Shown: piece after piece, positions 10,101 to 18,431 of the stretch | Layout: each line of letters starts with the position of its first letter | Position numbering within the stretch: position 1 is the stretch's first letter | From: Singulisphaera sp. GP187 | GTDB lineage: Bacteria; Planctomycetota; Planctomycetia; Isosphaerales; Isosphaeraceae | Length of the DNA stretch: 64,000 nt | Assembly: GCF_900129635.1 (NCBI RefSeq) | Contig: NZ_FSRB01000001.1 | Span: forward strand, 659,501-723,500 | Reading direction: 5' to 3' | Notes under the pieces: generated by a model | Database searches by the model: none | What the model was told of the DNA's origin: nothing | What the model saw: only the letters and a program-made list of their open reading frames with translations | Position numbers and translations under genes: made by a program

Positions 10101-10172
10101 GCTCAGGATGGTCCTCCTCCATCCTTGAAAACTGCCTGGTGGAGATTCGGCAGTCGGTGCGTTCGCCATCAT
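7167..10172 (-). CDS. YfhO-family multi-pass membrane protein
   Basis: About 1001 residues. Two adjacent ATGs (10172, 10169) are possible starts, after an unlikely TTG. The first half has about a dozen hydrophobic segments beginning with RTILSLALAVPLIAIFSPVLF. Loop motifs are typical of YfhO/GT-C-like proteins: AFQDAGHFYYPLLERVQQEW, GRWPLWSQEASAGTPLLGNP, AVLYPGKFIFF. The last 350 residues are an extracytoplasmic region ending in a PGWNVTVDG and AGTHRLVFRYDP block, then a final membrane helix. YfhO proteins are linked to glycosylation of cell-surface polymers in Firmicutes; the planctomycete role is not known. A second relative lies at 14254-16578, with a GT39-type gene between, suggesting a surface-glycosylation neighbourhood. 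Confidence 0.85.
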   Translation of the reverse strand: MMANAPTAESPPGSFQGWRRTILSLALAVPLIAIFSPVLFHDRQFAFQDAGHFYYPLLERVQQEWDAGRWPLWSQEASAGTPLLGNPTAAVLYPGKFIFFVLPHPWAVRFYVIGHVALAFLTMRTLLRGWGISLVGSILGALAYAFGVPVLSQTSNVIFLVGAAWVPLGFLTADRWVRCGQRLAIPGLAIVLALQILGGDPEAAYFTLACAIGYAVGVAATRPPSAIGPLFRVLGLSLIPLLCGLLALSWWSARVIHDVAVATPGTPPPWKAPKSAVVVVVWTLVAAILALRVRQGRDGRRFATMAAGLIGGAILALAVSGAQLLPILEYTGMSFRAAESEGFHDSYPYSAHPLQFLDALWPNVYGTVEGGYRTWLNALPPKPQSRVWMPSVYLGGLPLVLAGVAFGVRGGPPWRAWLSVVAAVTLLAGLGYYSSPLLWARCVPGWSALIGPLEPPFSQQVRTDGYLRDGDGGVYWFLSSILPGFGSFRYPPKLLVFWALAVSGLAGLGWDQVVVAGRARRAVGIATGLLAASLIAGATSWIGAGPLQVWFNRLAETLRTSDEPLNVAQALANLRGGIGHGAIVAAATVGLARLATRRPRLAGVLAVAGLTLDLGLANAYHVITVPQSAFEGTPRALALIQEAERANPSPGPFRVQRIGRWWPARWTQTGLPREFNTITRWERDTLRPNFNLPLRVQSTFYHDTIEPMDFGIFFLPWRLRPDQESARTHGLKPSEQVWYYPRRGFDLWNTRYFIVPGRLIWDNSSRGYASMIPNSTYLYPPPGSFNGLDGPERRKQWGATEDYRILRNEAAFPRAWIVHRAYLVPPTTGLRLADRGKIMQELLYQGDEFWNIPGTLVRDPHTIAWVETDHPKEVDQLLSRAMPGPDETATVTRDDPQRVEVKAVLHSPGLVVISDFYYPGWNVTVDGRSAEILRTNRAMRGVALPAGTHRLVFRYDPLSFRIGMALSLLGVTTVALLVVWGLRTRPQDGWRGDSWPILPRE

Positions 10173-10278
10173 CAAAAGAAAACACCCTCACCGTCGGGCT
10201 CAAATTGATTGTTGATCAATGAAAAAGTGTGGCTTGATTCGAGTTGTTAGTGAACAGGTAAAGCGACCGACCGCCGCT

Positions 10279-10470
10279 TTATTGAGGTTTCTTCGCCGCT
10301 TTGCCGGTTTGCTCGTACTCCTTATCGAGTTCCACGGAGCCCGGAGCTGGCTTCACCTCGCCTGTGGCCCCGACCTCTTGGGAACTCCCTCCGCAACCGG
10401 AGAGTGCGAGGGGCAGGGCGATGACCAGCGAAGGGAGGCACGCAAAACCGATGATTCGTCGTGTCTGCAT
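10279..10470 (-). CDS. small lipoprotein linked to DUF1559 gene
   Basis: 63 residues from ATG 10470. Arg-containing start, hydrophobic core and a lipobox (PLALSGCGG, lipidated Cys near residue 26), then a short hydrophilic tail with GEVKPAPGSVELDKEYEQ. Short lipoproteins of this kind commonly follow DUF1559 genes in planctomycetes. Here the DUF1559 gene ends 247 bp upstream on the same strand. Function is unknown; an envelope location is inferred from the lipobox. Confidence 0.75.
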   Translation of the reverse strand: MQTRRIIGFACLPSLVIALPLALSGCGGSSQEVGATGEVKPAPGSVELDKEYEQTGKAAKKPQ

Positions 10471-10717
10471 GAATAGGACAGCCTTTCCATTTGATGGTTC
10501 TGGCCACGGCTCGCGAGTGGCCGTGATCCGAGCCCCGTTGGGGTTGGGGAGCGAGGAGGCTGAAACCTAAAAAAAGGAGTGATCGGACCGCATTGGCGTG
10601 AGCAGTCCGAATTCACTTCGTGGATAGCACCAGGACCTGGAGCGCAGGACTCTGATACGATCCGAAGCTCACGGATCCTTTGGCAAAGAGTCAAGTTAAG
10701 TCGATCACCACCTCAAC

Positions 10718-11782
10718 TCAGAATGCGTCTGAGGAGATGACTTCGCCGCCGGCTTTGGTCCCGAGGCCCCACCAGACCGTCTGGGCGACGCTGTCCTTGA
10801 TGAACCGGACGCTGCCGTCGGTCAGCAGGGTGTTGACACCTCCGGAGTGCCGGCTGCGCATTGCGTGATTACCGTTTTCGTTGGTGTTCTGACAGTCCAT
10901 GTTTTTGGAGTTCGGGGGCATCAGCATCGGGACGATCGGGCCAACACCAATGCGGTGGGAGGCCCAGTATTGCCGCGAAGCGTTTTGCTGGCCGGTGGTC
11001 CCGGATCTCATCGCGTTACAATTCTGGATGTAGGTTTGCAGAAATCCGACTCCGGCGGGATTCGGCATGACCATGTCGGCACCGGAGCCACTGGCATTGC
11101 TGCCCGGCCAGGGGACGCAATTGTAGAATTCGGCGCCGTTATTGGTGGCATTGACATTGTCACCGATCAACGCTTCGCCGAAGGCCACCGTGTTGCTGGT
11201 GCCGTCGGTGCAGTCGCGGATTCCATACGAGACTCGGCTGGCCCACATCCCCACGCCGACTCCCGCTTTGCTGATCGCGATGGGGAGATGATTGAACTGC
11301 GGCCCCACGCTGGCGACATAATTCGCTCCCGACTTGAAGGTATTACCCCCCGTATCGGACGGGCAGAGGTACGAGGTGACCTGCGTATTTCTCACCGTCG
11401 TGTTGGTGACCTCGGGACCACAGCAGGTGACGTTGGCCCAACTGAAATTGAACGCGTTTGAAAGCGCTGACTGTTCCATGTTGCTGAGCAAGTAAACCAG
11501 CACACTTGGCCCGTGGCCGTTGCTGGTGGAGTTGCCGGCAAACCCTGTGCTGGGAATGCCGCCGAGCATCGGGAACGCATCGTTGGTCGAGTGATAATTA
11601 TGCATCGCAAGGCCGATTTGCTTCAAGTTGTTGACACACTGCGAGCGGCGAGCCGCCTCGCGGGCCGCCTGGACTGCGGGTAACAAGAGGGCAATCAGAA
11701 CGGCGATGATGGCAATGACCACCAGCAATTCAATCAATGTGAATGCCCGAAAATGGCGCGTGCGGAACCATGAGAACGACAT
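10718..11782 (-). CDS. DUF1559 (H-X9-DG) pseudopilin-like protein
   Basis: 354 residues. The N-terminus is a type IV pilin/pseudopilin signal ([21 protein letters not shown]) with the FTLIELL cleavage context, followed by the long helix [32 protein letters not shown]. The body is the DUF1559 beta domain, and the C-terminus has the family H-X9-DG motif in [17 protein letters not shown]. Planctomycete genomes carry large paralogous sets of these proteins. They are probably processed by prepilin peptidase and exposed at the envelope; no precise role is established. It precedes the small lipoprotein gene on the same strand. Confidence 0.95.
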   Translation of the reverse strand: MSFSWFRTRHFRAFTLIELLVVIAIIAVLIALLLPAVQAAREAARRSQCVNNLKQIGLAMHNYHSTNDAFPMLGGIPSTGFAGNSTSNGHGPSVLVYLLSNMEQSALSNAFNFSWANVTCCGPEVTNTTVRNTQVTSYLCPSDTGGNTFKSGANYVASVGPQFNHLPIAISKAGVGVGMWASRVSYGIRDCTDGTSNTVAFGEALIGDNVNATNNGAEFYNCVPWPGSNASGSGADMVMPNPAGVGFLQTYIQNCNAMRSGTTGQQNASRQYWASHRIGVGPIVPMLMPPNSKNMDCQNTNENGNHAMRSRHSGGVNTLLTDGSVRFIKDSVAQTVWWGLGTKAGGEVISSDAF

Positions 11783-12380
11783 GAAATATGCCTCCCAAAG
11801 TGAAGACGCCGGTCAAACCGGACAGTGACTGCTCGATTAGTTTAGGAAGTGAGTAAGATCTAGAACCTACATTGGTGTCAAGCACGGGTCAAGGATATTT
11901 TCTGATCGCAACGCACAAGATGGGAAGGCGACTTCTTGATCTTGAGGGCTCAGCCGCATGCCGTTAGGCCAAGGCGACTCATCCGATAAGATTCGTTGAA
12001 GTTCCCATTGTGGTGGGTCGGGTAAACCTCGTGTGTTTAAACCATTGTGTCTATTGGCGTTTGCGGGGTCTTGCATTAATAAGTTCGTGGACCGTGGTCG
12101 CAGGCGTTGGCACTTGTTGGAGATTGTGTTGCGTGGTTTTGGGGTAAGATAAGAAGGTGTCGAAGTCGGTAAGGGATTTTTCGTTCAGCGTGGTCTGGAA
12201 TTTATTCTGGGCTTAGCCGAGTTTTCAAAGCGGGGAGATTCTTTTGAGAGGACATGGTGGGGCTGTAGACAAGTGGATTCGACGACTTGAAGATCGTTGA
12301 GGGGGGGGGCGAGGAATCCGCTTCGGGATCGGGGCGAGATGCACGGGGCGATCGAGTGGAGGTCAGGGGATTTGGGAACG
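11783..12380. other. divergent intergenic region
   Basis: About 600 bp between the DUF1559 gene (-) and the GT39-like gene (+). Base composition is lower in GC than the surrounding genes, particularly at 11820-12190, as expected for promoters. I see no RNA gene, no long repeat and no small reading frame with a good ribosome site. Confidence 0.5.
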
Positions 12381-14180
12381 ATGACTGGGAGCCGGAGTGA
12401 GTACTTCAGCCGATGGGGCGATAGGCTCGTGGCGGGGCTGATTGCCGTGGGCGCCTTGGCTCTGCTGTGGGGCACGTTGAATGACTATGGGATGGCCTGG
12501 GATGAGGGATTCACCATCGAGCGCGAAGATCGGCTCCGGGAGTGGTTCGGACGGATTACGGGGGACTCCACCGCGGCGAGTCAAGCATGGTCGCCTCGGC
12601 TTTCGAAACTGGAGACCCGGTCGGCCTACCAGCGAAATGCGGGGCTGTCGGTGTGGTCTCCCTGGAGCCCGGCTTCGCTCCGGTTTTACTGGCAGTTTGC
12701 GCGGGAGGAGCCGAACGGTCACCCCCCGTTCTATGCCCTGCTCGGGTTGGCCGGCTGGGCTGTCAGCCACTCGTTTTTGGCGGCGCCGGGGTCGTACCGG
12801 TTTGGGCCGGCGGTCTTGTTCTCCCTGACGCTGGGGGCGGTCTACGGCCTGATGGCTCGGCACTATGGGCGGTCGGCCGGGTTAATGGCGGCGCTGGGCC
12901 TGCTCGCGATGCCCCGGATGTTCGCCCACGCGCACCTGGCCTCGTACGACGCGCCGACGCTTTGTCTCTGGTTCCTCGCCGTGGCGGCCTTTTTGCAAGC
13001 GGTGGAGTCGCCGCCGACCGCCGGCAGTCGACTCTGGGGTTGGACGATCGCATTCGGAGTGGCCTGGGGCTGTGCGGCGGCGACCAAGTTCACCGGCTGG
13101 TTCATCCCGTTTCCGCTGGTCGCCTGGGCCGGTTTCTACCGCGACCGACGGGCGGCGCGCACCTTGATTCAGGGTGGAATCGTCGCGGCCCTCGTGGTTT
13201 ACGTGTTGAATCCCACCTGGTGGGCTGACCCAGTGGGGGGTGTGGGGACCTTTCTCCGGTCGAACCTGACGCGGCAGCAGTTGTTGCCGATCCCGACCCT
13301 CTTTTTCGGCCGGCTCTATCTCTTTTCGCTTCCCTGGTACAACACCCTGGTGTTGACGACGATCGTGGTCCCTCCGGCGATCCTCGTCCTGGCGCTGGTC
13401 GGAGGGGGGCGCTTGATCGCTGGTCGGTTTCGGGATCGGGTGGGCACTCTCTTGCTGGGGTGCTGGGCCTTCTTCATGGTGCTCCGCGCGTTGCCGAACG
13501 CACCGGGCCATGATGGCGAGCGGCAGTTTCTCGCCGCGTTCGTGTTCCTCGCCTGTCTTTCCGGGATCGGGCTCGCGACGATCGCGGACGGGCTGGAGCG
13601 GTATGTCGGCGGCCGGAGGTTAGCCCGGCCTTTGGTCGCGCTGGTCTTGACCGGCGTCGTCGGCTCGGGCGCCTGGAGTACCTGGCGTTATCATCCGTTG
13701 CAGCTCTCGTACTATAATGTGATGATCGGAGGATTGTCCGGGGCCACCCGCGCCGGGTTGGAGCCAACCTACTACTGGGAGGCTGTGACCCCCGATGTTC
13801 GCGACTGGCTGAACGCGCAGACCGAGAAGGGGCGTACGCTGGCGTTCGTCTTCCCGGCCGTGACCTTCGAGTACCTTCATCATTGGGGCCTGCTGAAGCC
13901 GTATCCGCTGACCTACCGCGGTCGGGAGGCCCGTTGGTTCGTCCTCATGAACCGTCCCGGCCACTTGCAATATCCCGGGAACACTCTCGGGCAATACCTG
14001 CTCGATCACGTCAAGCCGGTTTACGTTAAGGCCTTGGATGTCGCCCCAGACGTGCCTCTGATCGCCATCTATGAAGGAAAAGACGCGCTGGAGGCCGACC
14101 TGGACCGGATTCGAGGAACCGAAGGGGGGCCTCCGCCGAAGGCGAAGACCGGTCACCCTTCGGATTCTCAAACCAAGTAG
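12381..14180 (+). CDS. GT39/PMT-like glycosyltransferase, multi-pass membrane
   Basis: 599 residues from ATG 12381. A longer frame opens at 12297, but the protein-like sequence starts near MTGSRSEYFSRWGDRL. Ten or so hydrophobic helices begin with LVAGLIAVGALALLWG. The first luminal loop has NDYGMAWDEGFTIERE, matching the acidic catalytic loop of ArnT/PMT-type GT-C transferases. NGHPPFYALLGLAGW follows, another family block. Such enzymes move a sugar from a polyprenyl-phosphate donor to an acceptor on the outer face of the membrane; donor and acceptor are unknown here. Its neighbours on both sides are YfhO-type proteins. It converges on the 14254-16578 gene with 73 bp between them. Confidence 0.8.
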   Translation: MTGSRSEYFSRWGDRLVAGLIAVGALALLWGTLNDYGMAWDEGFTIEREDRLREWFGRITGDSTAASQAWSPRLSKLETRSAYQRNAGLSVWSPWSPASLRFYWQFAREEPNGHPPFYALLGLAGWAVSHSFLAAPGSYRFGPAVLFSLTLGAVYGLMARHYGRSAGLMAALGLLAMPRMFAHAHLASYDAPTLCLWFLAVAAFLQAVESPPTAGSRLWGWTIAFGVAWGCAAATKFTGWFIPFPLVAWAGFYRDRRAARTLIQGGIVAALVVYVLNPTWWADPVGGVGTFLRSNLTRQQLLPIPTLFFGRLYLFSLPWYNTLVLTTIVVPPAILVLALVGGGRLIAGRFRDRVGTLLLGCWAFFMVLRALPNAPGHDGERQFLAAFVFLACLSGIGLATIADGLERYVGGRRLARPLVALVLTGVVGSGAWSTWRYHPLQLSYYNVMIGGLSGATRAGLEPTYYWEAVTPDVRDWLNAQTEKGRTLAFVFPAVTFEYLHHWGLLKPYPLTYRGREARWFVLMNRPGHLQYPGNTLGQYLLDHVKPVYVKALDVAPDVPLIAIYEGKDALEADLDRIRGTEGGPPPKAKTGHPSDSQTK

Positions 14181-14253
14181 GGTGCAATGGTCTGCTTGTG
14201 TGCAAAGTATGTCATTGTACACGTGCAAATTTGTCGTAATGGCCGCCGAGTCA

Positions 14254-16578
14254 TCACGGCTCGGGTTGAGGGGCGTCCGGCAGGGGGGAGGACTCGGTGG
14301 ATCGCTCTGCCTGGGCGGGTTCGTGTTGGCGGCTGCTCAGCGAGTTCCCGAAGAGGTGAGGAATCCGGCCACCGGGCGTGGTCGGGCGAGCGCGGGGCCA
14401 GAGCGGGGCGAGGGGGACGGCCGTCATGAGGACCAGGCCGAGCGTGGAGAGCCAGAAGCCGGCGCGGACGCTCGACGATTGGAACCGGAACTGGACGTGA
14501 TGTCGCCCTTGAGGCACAACGCACCCCATGAAGTCGCCGTAGACCCGGAGAATCGGTTGCGTCTTGCCGTCGACCTTCACGCGCCAGCCGCGGTGGTTGG
14601 TTTCGGAGAGGACGAGGAGTTGCTTCGATTCCGTGGTGGTCATGACATCGATCTTGCCGGGCCGGTCGCCGACGAGATCCGCCGCGCCCGGCGTGGCGGG
14701 GGGCAAGGGCAAGTCGCGACCCACGAGCGCGGTGATGGCGACGTCGATGGTTTCGATGTCGCGGTTCGGGTCGTCGCTGCGCTGGGTCTGGGTCACGAGC
14801 CGGGCCCGGGGCAGGGGGCCGAAGAGGGGGATCCAGGGCTGGCCCCGCTCGTCGTCCGACGGCATGACCCAGCCGACGCCGGCAACTCGCAAGCTCGCGT
14901 GCTTGCTGTAGTCGAGACGCTGCCGAGGGGTCATGGCGGAATATCCCGACATGGTCCGCAAGCCCTTCATGATATAGGCGTTGTGCCAGGTGTCGCGGAG
15001 CTGGTTGAACTTGACCCGAACCGACGTGTCACCACCGGGCGGGAGCGGCCGAGCGGCGAGGTACTCCGCGATCGTTTGCGGTGGGATCAGGTTTCTCAAC
15101 TGGAACGCGTAGACGGTCTGGTCGGCCCCGATGAACACGAAGAGGGCGAGCAAGGCGATCCGCGAGCCCCGTGCTGCGCAGGCCACGAGCGCGGTCGCCA
15201 CGGCAATCAGGGCCGGGCCGGCGAGCATCAGCGGCGTCGCCGCCACGAACTCACCGCGGATGTAGGCCGGCCAAAGTCCCTCCGGCAACCGCGTGGCCAG
15301 GCAAGCCAGGATGCTCAGGAGCGGCGGCACGGCCAGGGGCCAGAGTCGCCGCCACGCCGGGCGTTCGCTTCGATCCGCGACCCCGCAGAGCCCGCTGAAG
15401 GCGACCGCGGCAAGCAACGCCACGCCCAGGTGGAAGAGGACGAGGTAGCGGGCCGCGATCCGGAACCGACCGACCACCGGGATCTTCGACGTGATCTGGT
15501 ACAAGGGCGTGTAGTCGCCGAGGGCCAGCACGAATCCAGCGACGGTCATGATTCCGGCGAAGAGGATCAACGGGCGGAGCCGGCCGTACCCTTTGCGGTT
15601 TGCGGCCAGCCAGACGAGCAGCGCCGGGATCGCCGCGCCGTAGTAGAGCGAGAACTCGTGGACCCGCCAGTCAAGCATGGAGGGGGCCGGCGGCAAGATT
15701 CCGCCGTCGATCGCCATCGGTGGCGTGATGACCCGCGAGACGGTGAGGTAAGGGGCGACCCACTGGATCAGATTCCAGGGGGAGAGCGAACCCATCGCCA
15801 CGTAGGCCGCCGTGGGCGCAACGCGCTTCGACGCCTGGAACGACTCCCAGAGCGGGGCGATCTGAATGGCCCCGCCGAGGATCCCCAAGGCTTTTGAGAC
15901 GGCCAGGCCGGGCAACCGCCGCGCGGCCCCGGGGACCTGCCAGGCCAGGACGAGGCCATAGGACGCTTCGCAGACCCCGGAGATCCAGGCAAATTGGACG
16001 TGTCCCATCACGATCTGCGACGCGGTCAGGAGCGACAGGAACACCCGTGCCAGCGCCACCTGGCGTCGGTCTTGCGCACGCAGGGTCACGTCGATCGCGA
16101 GCAGCAACCAGGGGACGTGGGCGAGCATCGCCAGGACGTTCATGTGCATGAAATGCAGCATGTTGTAGCCGCCCAACGCAAAAACCAAGGCACCGAACAA
16201 GGCGGCATCCCGGCGCATCCCCCACCGCGTCGCCAGCACGATGAAACCGACCAGGAGCGCCGGATAGCTCACGAGCAGCTCGAAATTCAGGGCCGGGCCG
16301 AGCGAGAGGGTGCTGTAAAGCAGCCGGATCCAGGGATGGTAGGTCCCTCCTCCCTCGCCGGTCACGAAGAACCCGCCGAAGAGGTTGGGGCACCAGGAGG
16401 GGTCCTCGCCCTTGGCCAGGCAGTCGGCGAAGAACCATCGCATCGGCAGATAGCCATACGCGAGGTCGCAGTAAACGTAGACCTGGCCACGGAATAACGG
16501 CAGGGCGATCAGGGTCAGCATGACGCCCGCCACGACCCAACCCATGCGGAGACGCGTTGTTTCGCCAGGAGGAGTCAT
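14254..16578 (-). CDS. YfhO-family multi-pass membrane protein (second copy)
   Basis: 774 residues from ATG 16578, set by AAGGA about eight bases upstream. The frame continues upstream without a start signal. It has an N-terminal helix (WVVAGVMLTLIALPLF), then a loop with YVYCDLAYGYLPMRWFFADC and PSWCPNLFGGFFVTGEG, the place where YfhO relatives carry their conserved acidic loop. A dozen helices and a C-terminal extracytoplasmic domain follow, with HRGWRVKVDGKTQP and a last helix near SSVRAGFWLSTLGLVLM. The layout equals that of the 7167-10172 protein, with low identity, so the two are old paralogues. The role is probably surface polymer modification, by analogy only. Confidence 0.83.
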   Translation of the reverse strand: MTPPGETTRLRMGWVVAGVMLTLIALPLFRGQVYVYCDLAYGYLPMRWFFADCLAKGEDPSWCPNLFGGFFVTGEGGGTYHPWIRLLYSTLSLGPALNFELLVSYPALLVGFIVLATRWGMRRDAALFGALVFALGGYNMLHFMHMNVLAMLAHVPWLLLAIDVTLRAQDRRQVALARVFLSLLTASQIVMGHVQFAWISGVCEASYGLVLAWQVPGAARRLPGLAVSKALGILGGAIQIAPLWESFQASKRVAPTAAYVAMGSLSPWNLIQWVAPYLTVSRVITPPMAIDGGILPPAPSMLDWRVHEFSLYYGAAIPALLVWLAANRKGYGRLRPLILFAGIMTVAGFVLALGDYTPLYQITSKIPVVGRFRIAARYLVLFHLGVALLAAVAFSGLCGVADRSERPAWRRLWPLAVPPLLSILACLATRLPEGLWPAYIRGEFVAATPLMLAGPALIAVATALVACAARGSRIALLALFVFIGADQTVYAFQLRNLIPPQTIAEYLAARPLPPGGDTSVRVKFNQLRDTWHNAYIMKGLRTMSGYSAMTPRQRLDYSKHASLRVAGVGWVMPSDDERGQPWIPLFGPLPRARLVTQTQRSDDPNRDIETIDVAITALVGRDLPLPPATPGAADLVGDRPGKIDVMTTTESKQLLVLSETNHRGWRVKVDGKTQPILRVYGDFMGCVVPQGRHHVQFRFQSSSVRAGFWLSTLGLVLMTAVPLAPLWPRARPTTPGGRIPHLFGNSLSSRQHEPAQAERSTESSPLPDAPQPEP

Positions 16579-16826
16579 AAGCAATCCTTTGCCTTCCGCG
16601 GTGCGAGCCGATCCATCCGGGATCAGGTCGAAAAAGCGGCGGCATCCTACGCCAATGTCTTGATATCGTGAAGACCAATCCCAGAAGTGCGGAAGCCGTC
16701 GATTTTGCACGACGACCTTGGGGCCGGTCGGAGGCCGGAAATCAGACGCTCAACCCTCCCCCCAAAAAAGAACAAAGACCGGAAATGATCAACGCATGGA
16801 TGAAGGGAAATGCGGACAAACTTCCG

Positions 16827-17198
16827 TTATGCGGACTGGCCACGTTCGGGTCCGAGGGTCGCGCATTGGAACTTGTGGGTTTCGATCGCGTTCATGTGCG
16901 TCAGGCCCCACTCGCAGAGTGGCTTCAGGACGTCTGCGAGCGAGAGGCCGAGTTCCGTCAACGAGTATTCGACGCGAGGAGGCACTTCGTGGAAGTCCCT
17001 GCGGGCGACGATTCCGTCCGCGTCCATCTCCCGCAAGTTTTGAATCAACATCTTTTCGCTGATATCCGTCACCTGGCGTCGCAGTTCGCCGAACCGACGC
17101 GCGCCGGGGACGAGGTGCCAGAGGATGAGCGGCTTCCACTTGCCCCCAATGACATCGACAACGGCTTCGAGCCCGCAACCATAACTTCGCCTGCTCAT
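16827..17198 (-). CDS. HxlR-family transcriptional regulator
   Basis: 123 residues. A typical HxlR winged helix-turn-helix: CGLEAVVDVIGGKWKPLILWHLVPGARRFGELRRQV, then ISEKMLIQNLREMDADGIVARRDFHEVPPRVEYSLTELG and the C-terminal dimer helix LKPLCEWGLTHM. The early Cys (residue 8) sits where redox-sensing HxlR members carry theirs. Only 3 bp separate it from the end of the upstream reading frame, yet a near-perfect palindrome of the HxlR operator type lies 25-46 bp before the start. This suggests its own autoregulated promoter. No divergent target gene is present. Confidence 0.93.
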   Translation of the reverse strand: MSRRSYGCGLEAVVDVIGGKWKPLILWHLVPGARRFGELRRQVTDISEKMLIQNLREMDADGIVARRDFHEVPPRVEYSLTELGLSLADVLKPLCEWGLTHMNAIETHKFQCATLGPERGQSA

Positions 17199-17201
17199 TG
17201 T

Positions 17202-18431
17202 TCAGCCTCCGCGGCGCGTCGGGTACTTACCAAAAGGTAGGTACGCGCCCAGCCGAAAGCAAGGTCTCCCACCCTCGCCGTCCGGTGAACCGGTCATGAT
17301 CGGCGCGGGGGGTGGCTGCGTGACGATCACGTCCGCGGGGTCTCTCGTCAGGGCGTCGGTGACGGAGAACCGTTCGATCCGAACCGGTTCGTTTGTGGGG
17401 CGGCGAACGGCATAGATCCAGCGACCGTCCTTCGAGAACGCGGGGGGACTGAGGAGAACCGGTCCCGAGAACTCGACAGTCTCCGTCTCATCGACCGAAG
17501 GCACGCTCGATGGGCCTTCGATTGTCAGCGGTGCCAGCCTGAGTCGATAGTCGCCATCGAATTCGTTGCCGGCGAGGTAGGCGAGCAACAGATGGCCGTT
17601 GGAATTCGTCGCGATCGCGGGCAGGTCTTCGACCGTCGTCGACTGGGCTGAGTCCGCGAACCCCTTCGCGATGAGCGGCCCCGCCGCCACGATCGTCGAA
17701 GCGTCACGGCTGAGTTGGAGCCACCAGAGCTGAGTTTCGGACCTGCGCCTGAGGACCGGTTGGGTCATGTGCCCTACTGGCGCGGTGGTGAGTGAGACGA
17801 CAAGTTTTCCGCCGAGCCTCGAGTCAATCGGCCAGTTCGGAGCCGACATGGCGATCAAGCCCTCCGGGGGCTTGGTTTGCCAGGTCAGCGGGCGGGGTCT
17901 CAGCTTATCGTCGGTCACCGGATCCGGGCCCCGCCGATCCTCAAACGAGAACCGGTAGAGGCGTCCGTCGCTGCCGGCGAAGAGGATTCTCGCGGTGGTG
18001 TCTGGGAACCAGCACGGAGCGCTTGCCGGGAGAACGTCCATCTCGACGTGGTCGAGGACTTCCTTGGCAGGGAGGGCGTACCTTGTCAGGCCCGCCGCCA
18101 AGTCGGCGTCAGGGCGGGCCCGCCCCCTCCAGAGGGCGACGAGATGCGTGCGACCCCAATGGTCCTGCCAGGGCGAACAGCCGGCGTAATTAATCAAGGA
18201 CGCGTCAGCGAGGGCAAAGTGTTCGGTTTTCCCCGCCTCGACGTCGATCATGACAAGGTCGTCATGGCGAGGGTGAAACAGGTACATGTTGAGATGCTGG
18301 TGTTGTGGGGGCGTCAGCCGGCGATCGTCAGAATCACGGGCGCCGTACCGTCCCAAGGTGATGGCGATTACGGTAAGGACCGCAATCGTGGTAACGAACA
18401 GGCGGGTTAAAACCTTCAGCGGTAACCACAC
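17202..18431 (-). CDS. membrane-anchored propeller-like protein of unknown function
   Basis: 409 residues from GTG 18431, chosen because the hydrophobic anchor follows at once (LKVLTRLFVTTIAVLTVIAITLG). The frame is open to 18707, but that part overlaps REP repeats and looks non-coding. The outer region resembles a beta-propeller built from short strands: MYLFHPRHDDLVMIDVEAG, ARILFAGSDGRLYRFSFED, PPAFSKDGRWIYAVRRP. I recognise no enzyme motif. The last 20 or so codons run into the palindrome used by the HxlR promoter, so the true end may lie earlier or be shifted by the run of six G at about 17318-17325. It lies just upstream of the HxlR gene on the same strand. Confidence 0.6.
   Translation of the reverse strand: MWLPLKVLTRLFVTTIAVLTVIAITLGRYGARDSDDRRLTPPQHQHLNMYLFHPRHDDLVMIDVEAGKTEHFALADASLINYAGCSPWQDHWGRTHLVALWRGRARPDADLAAGLTRYALPAKEVLDHVEMDVLPASAPCWFPDTTARILFAGSDGRLYRFSFEDRRGPDPVTDDKLRPRPLTWQTKPPEGLIAMSAPNWPIDSRLGGKLVVSLTTAPVGHMTQPVLRRRSETQLWWLQLSRDASTIVAAGPLIAKGFADSAQSTTVEDLPAIATNSNGHLLLAYLAGNEFDGDYRLRLAPLTIEGPSSVPSVDETETVEFSGPVLLSPPAFSKDGRWIYAVRRPTNEPVRIERFSVTDALTRDPADVIVTQPPPAPIMTGSPDGEGGRPCFRLGAYLPFGKYPTRRGG
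17223..17244. promoter_or_regulatory. palindromic operator, probably for the HxlR regulator
   Basis: GTACTTACC at 17223-17231 and GGTAGGTAC at 17236-17244 are inverted repeats with one mismatch around AAAA. HxlR regulators usually bind inverted GTAC-type half-sites close to their own start. This site lies 25 bp upstream of the HxlR start codon and inside the last codons of the preceding gene. Confidence 0.65.
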
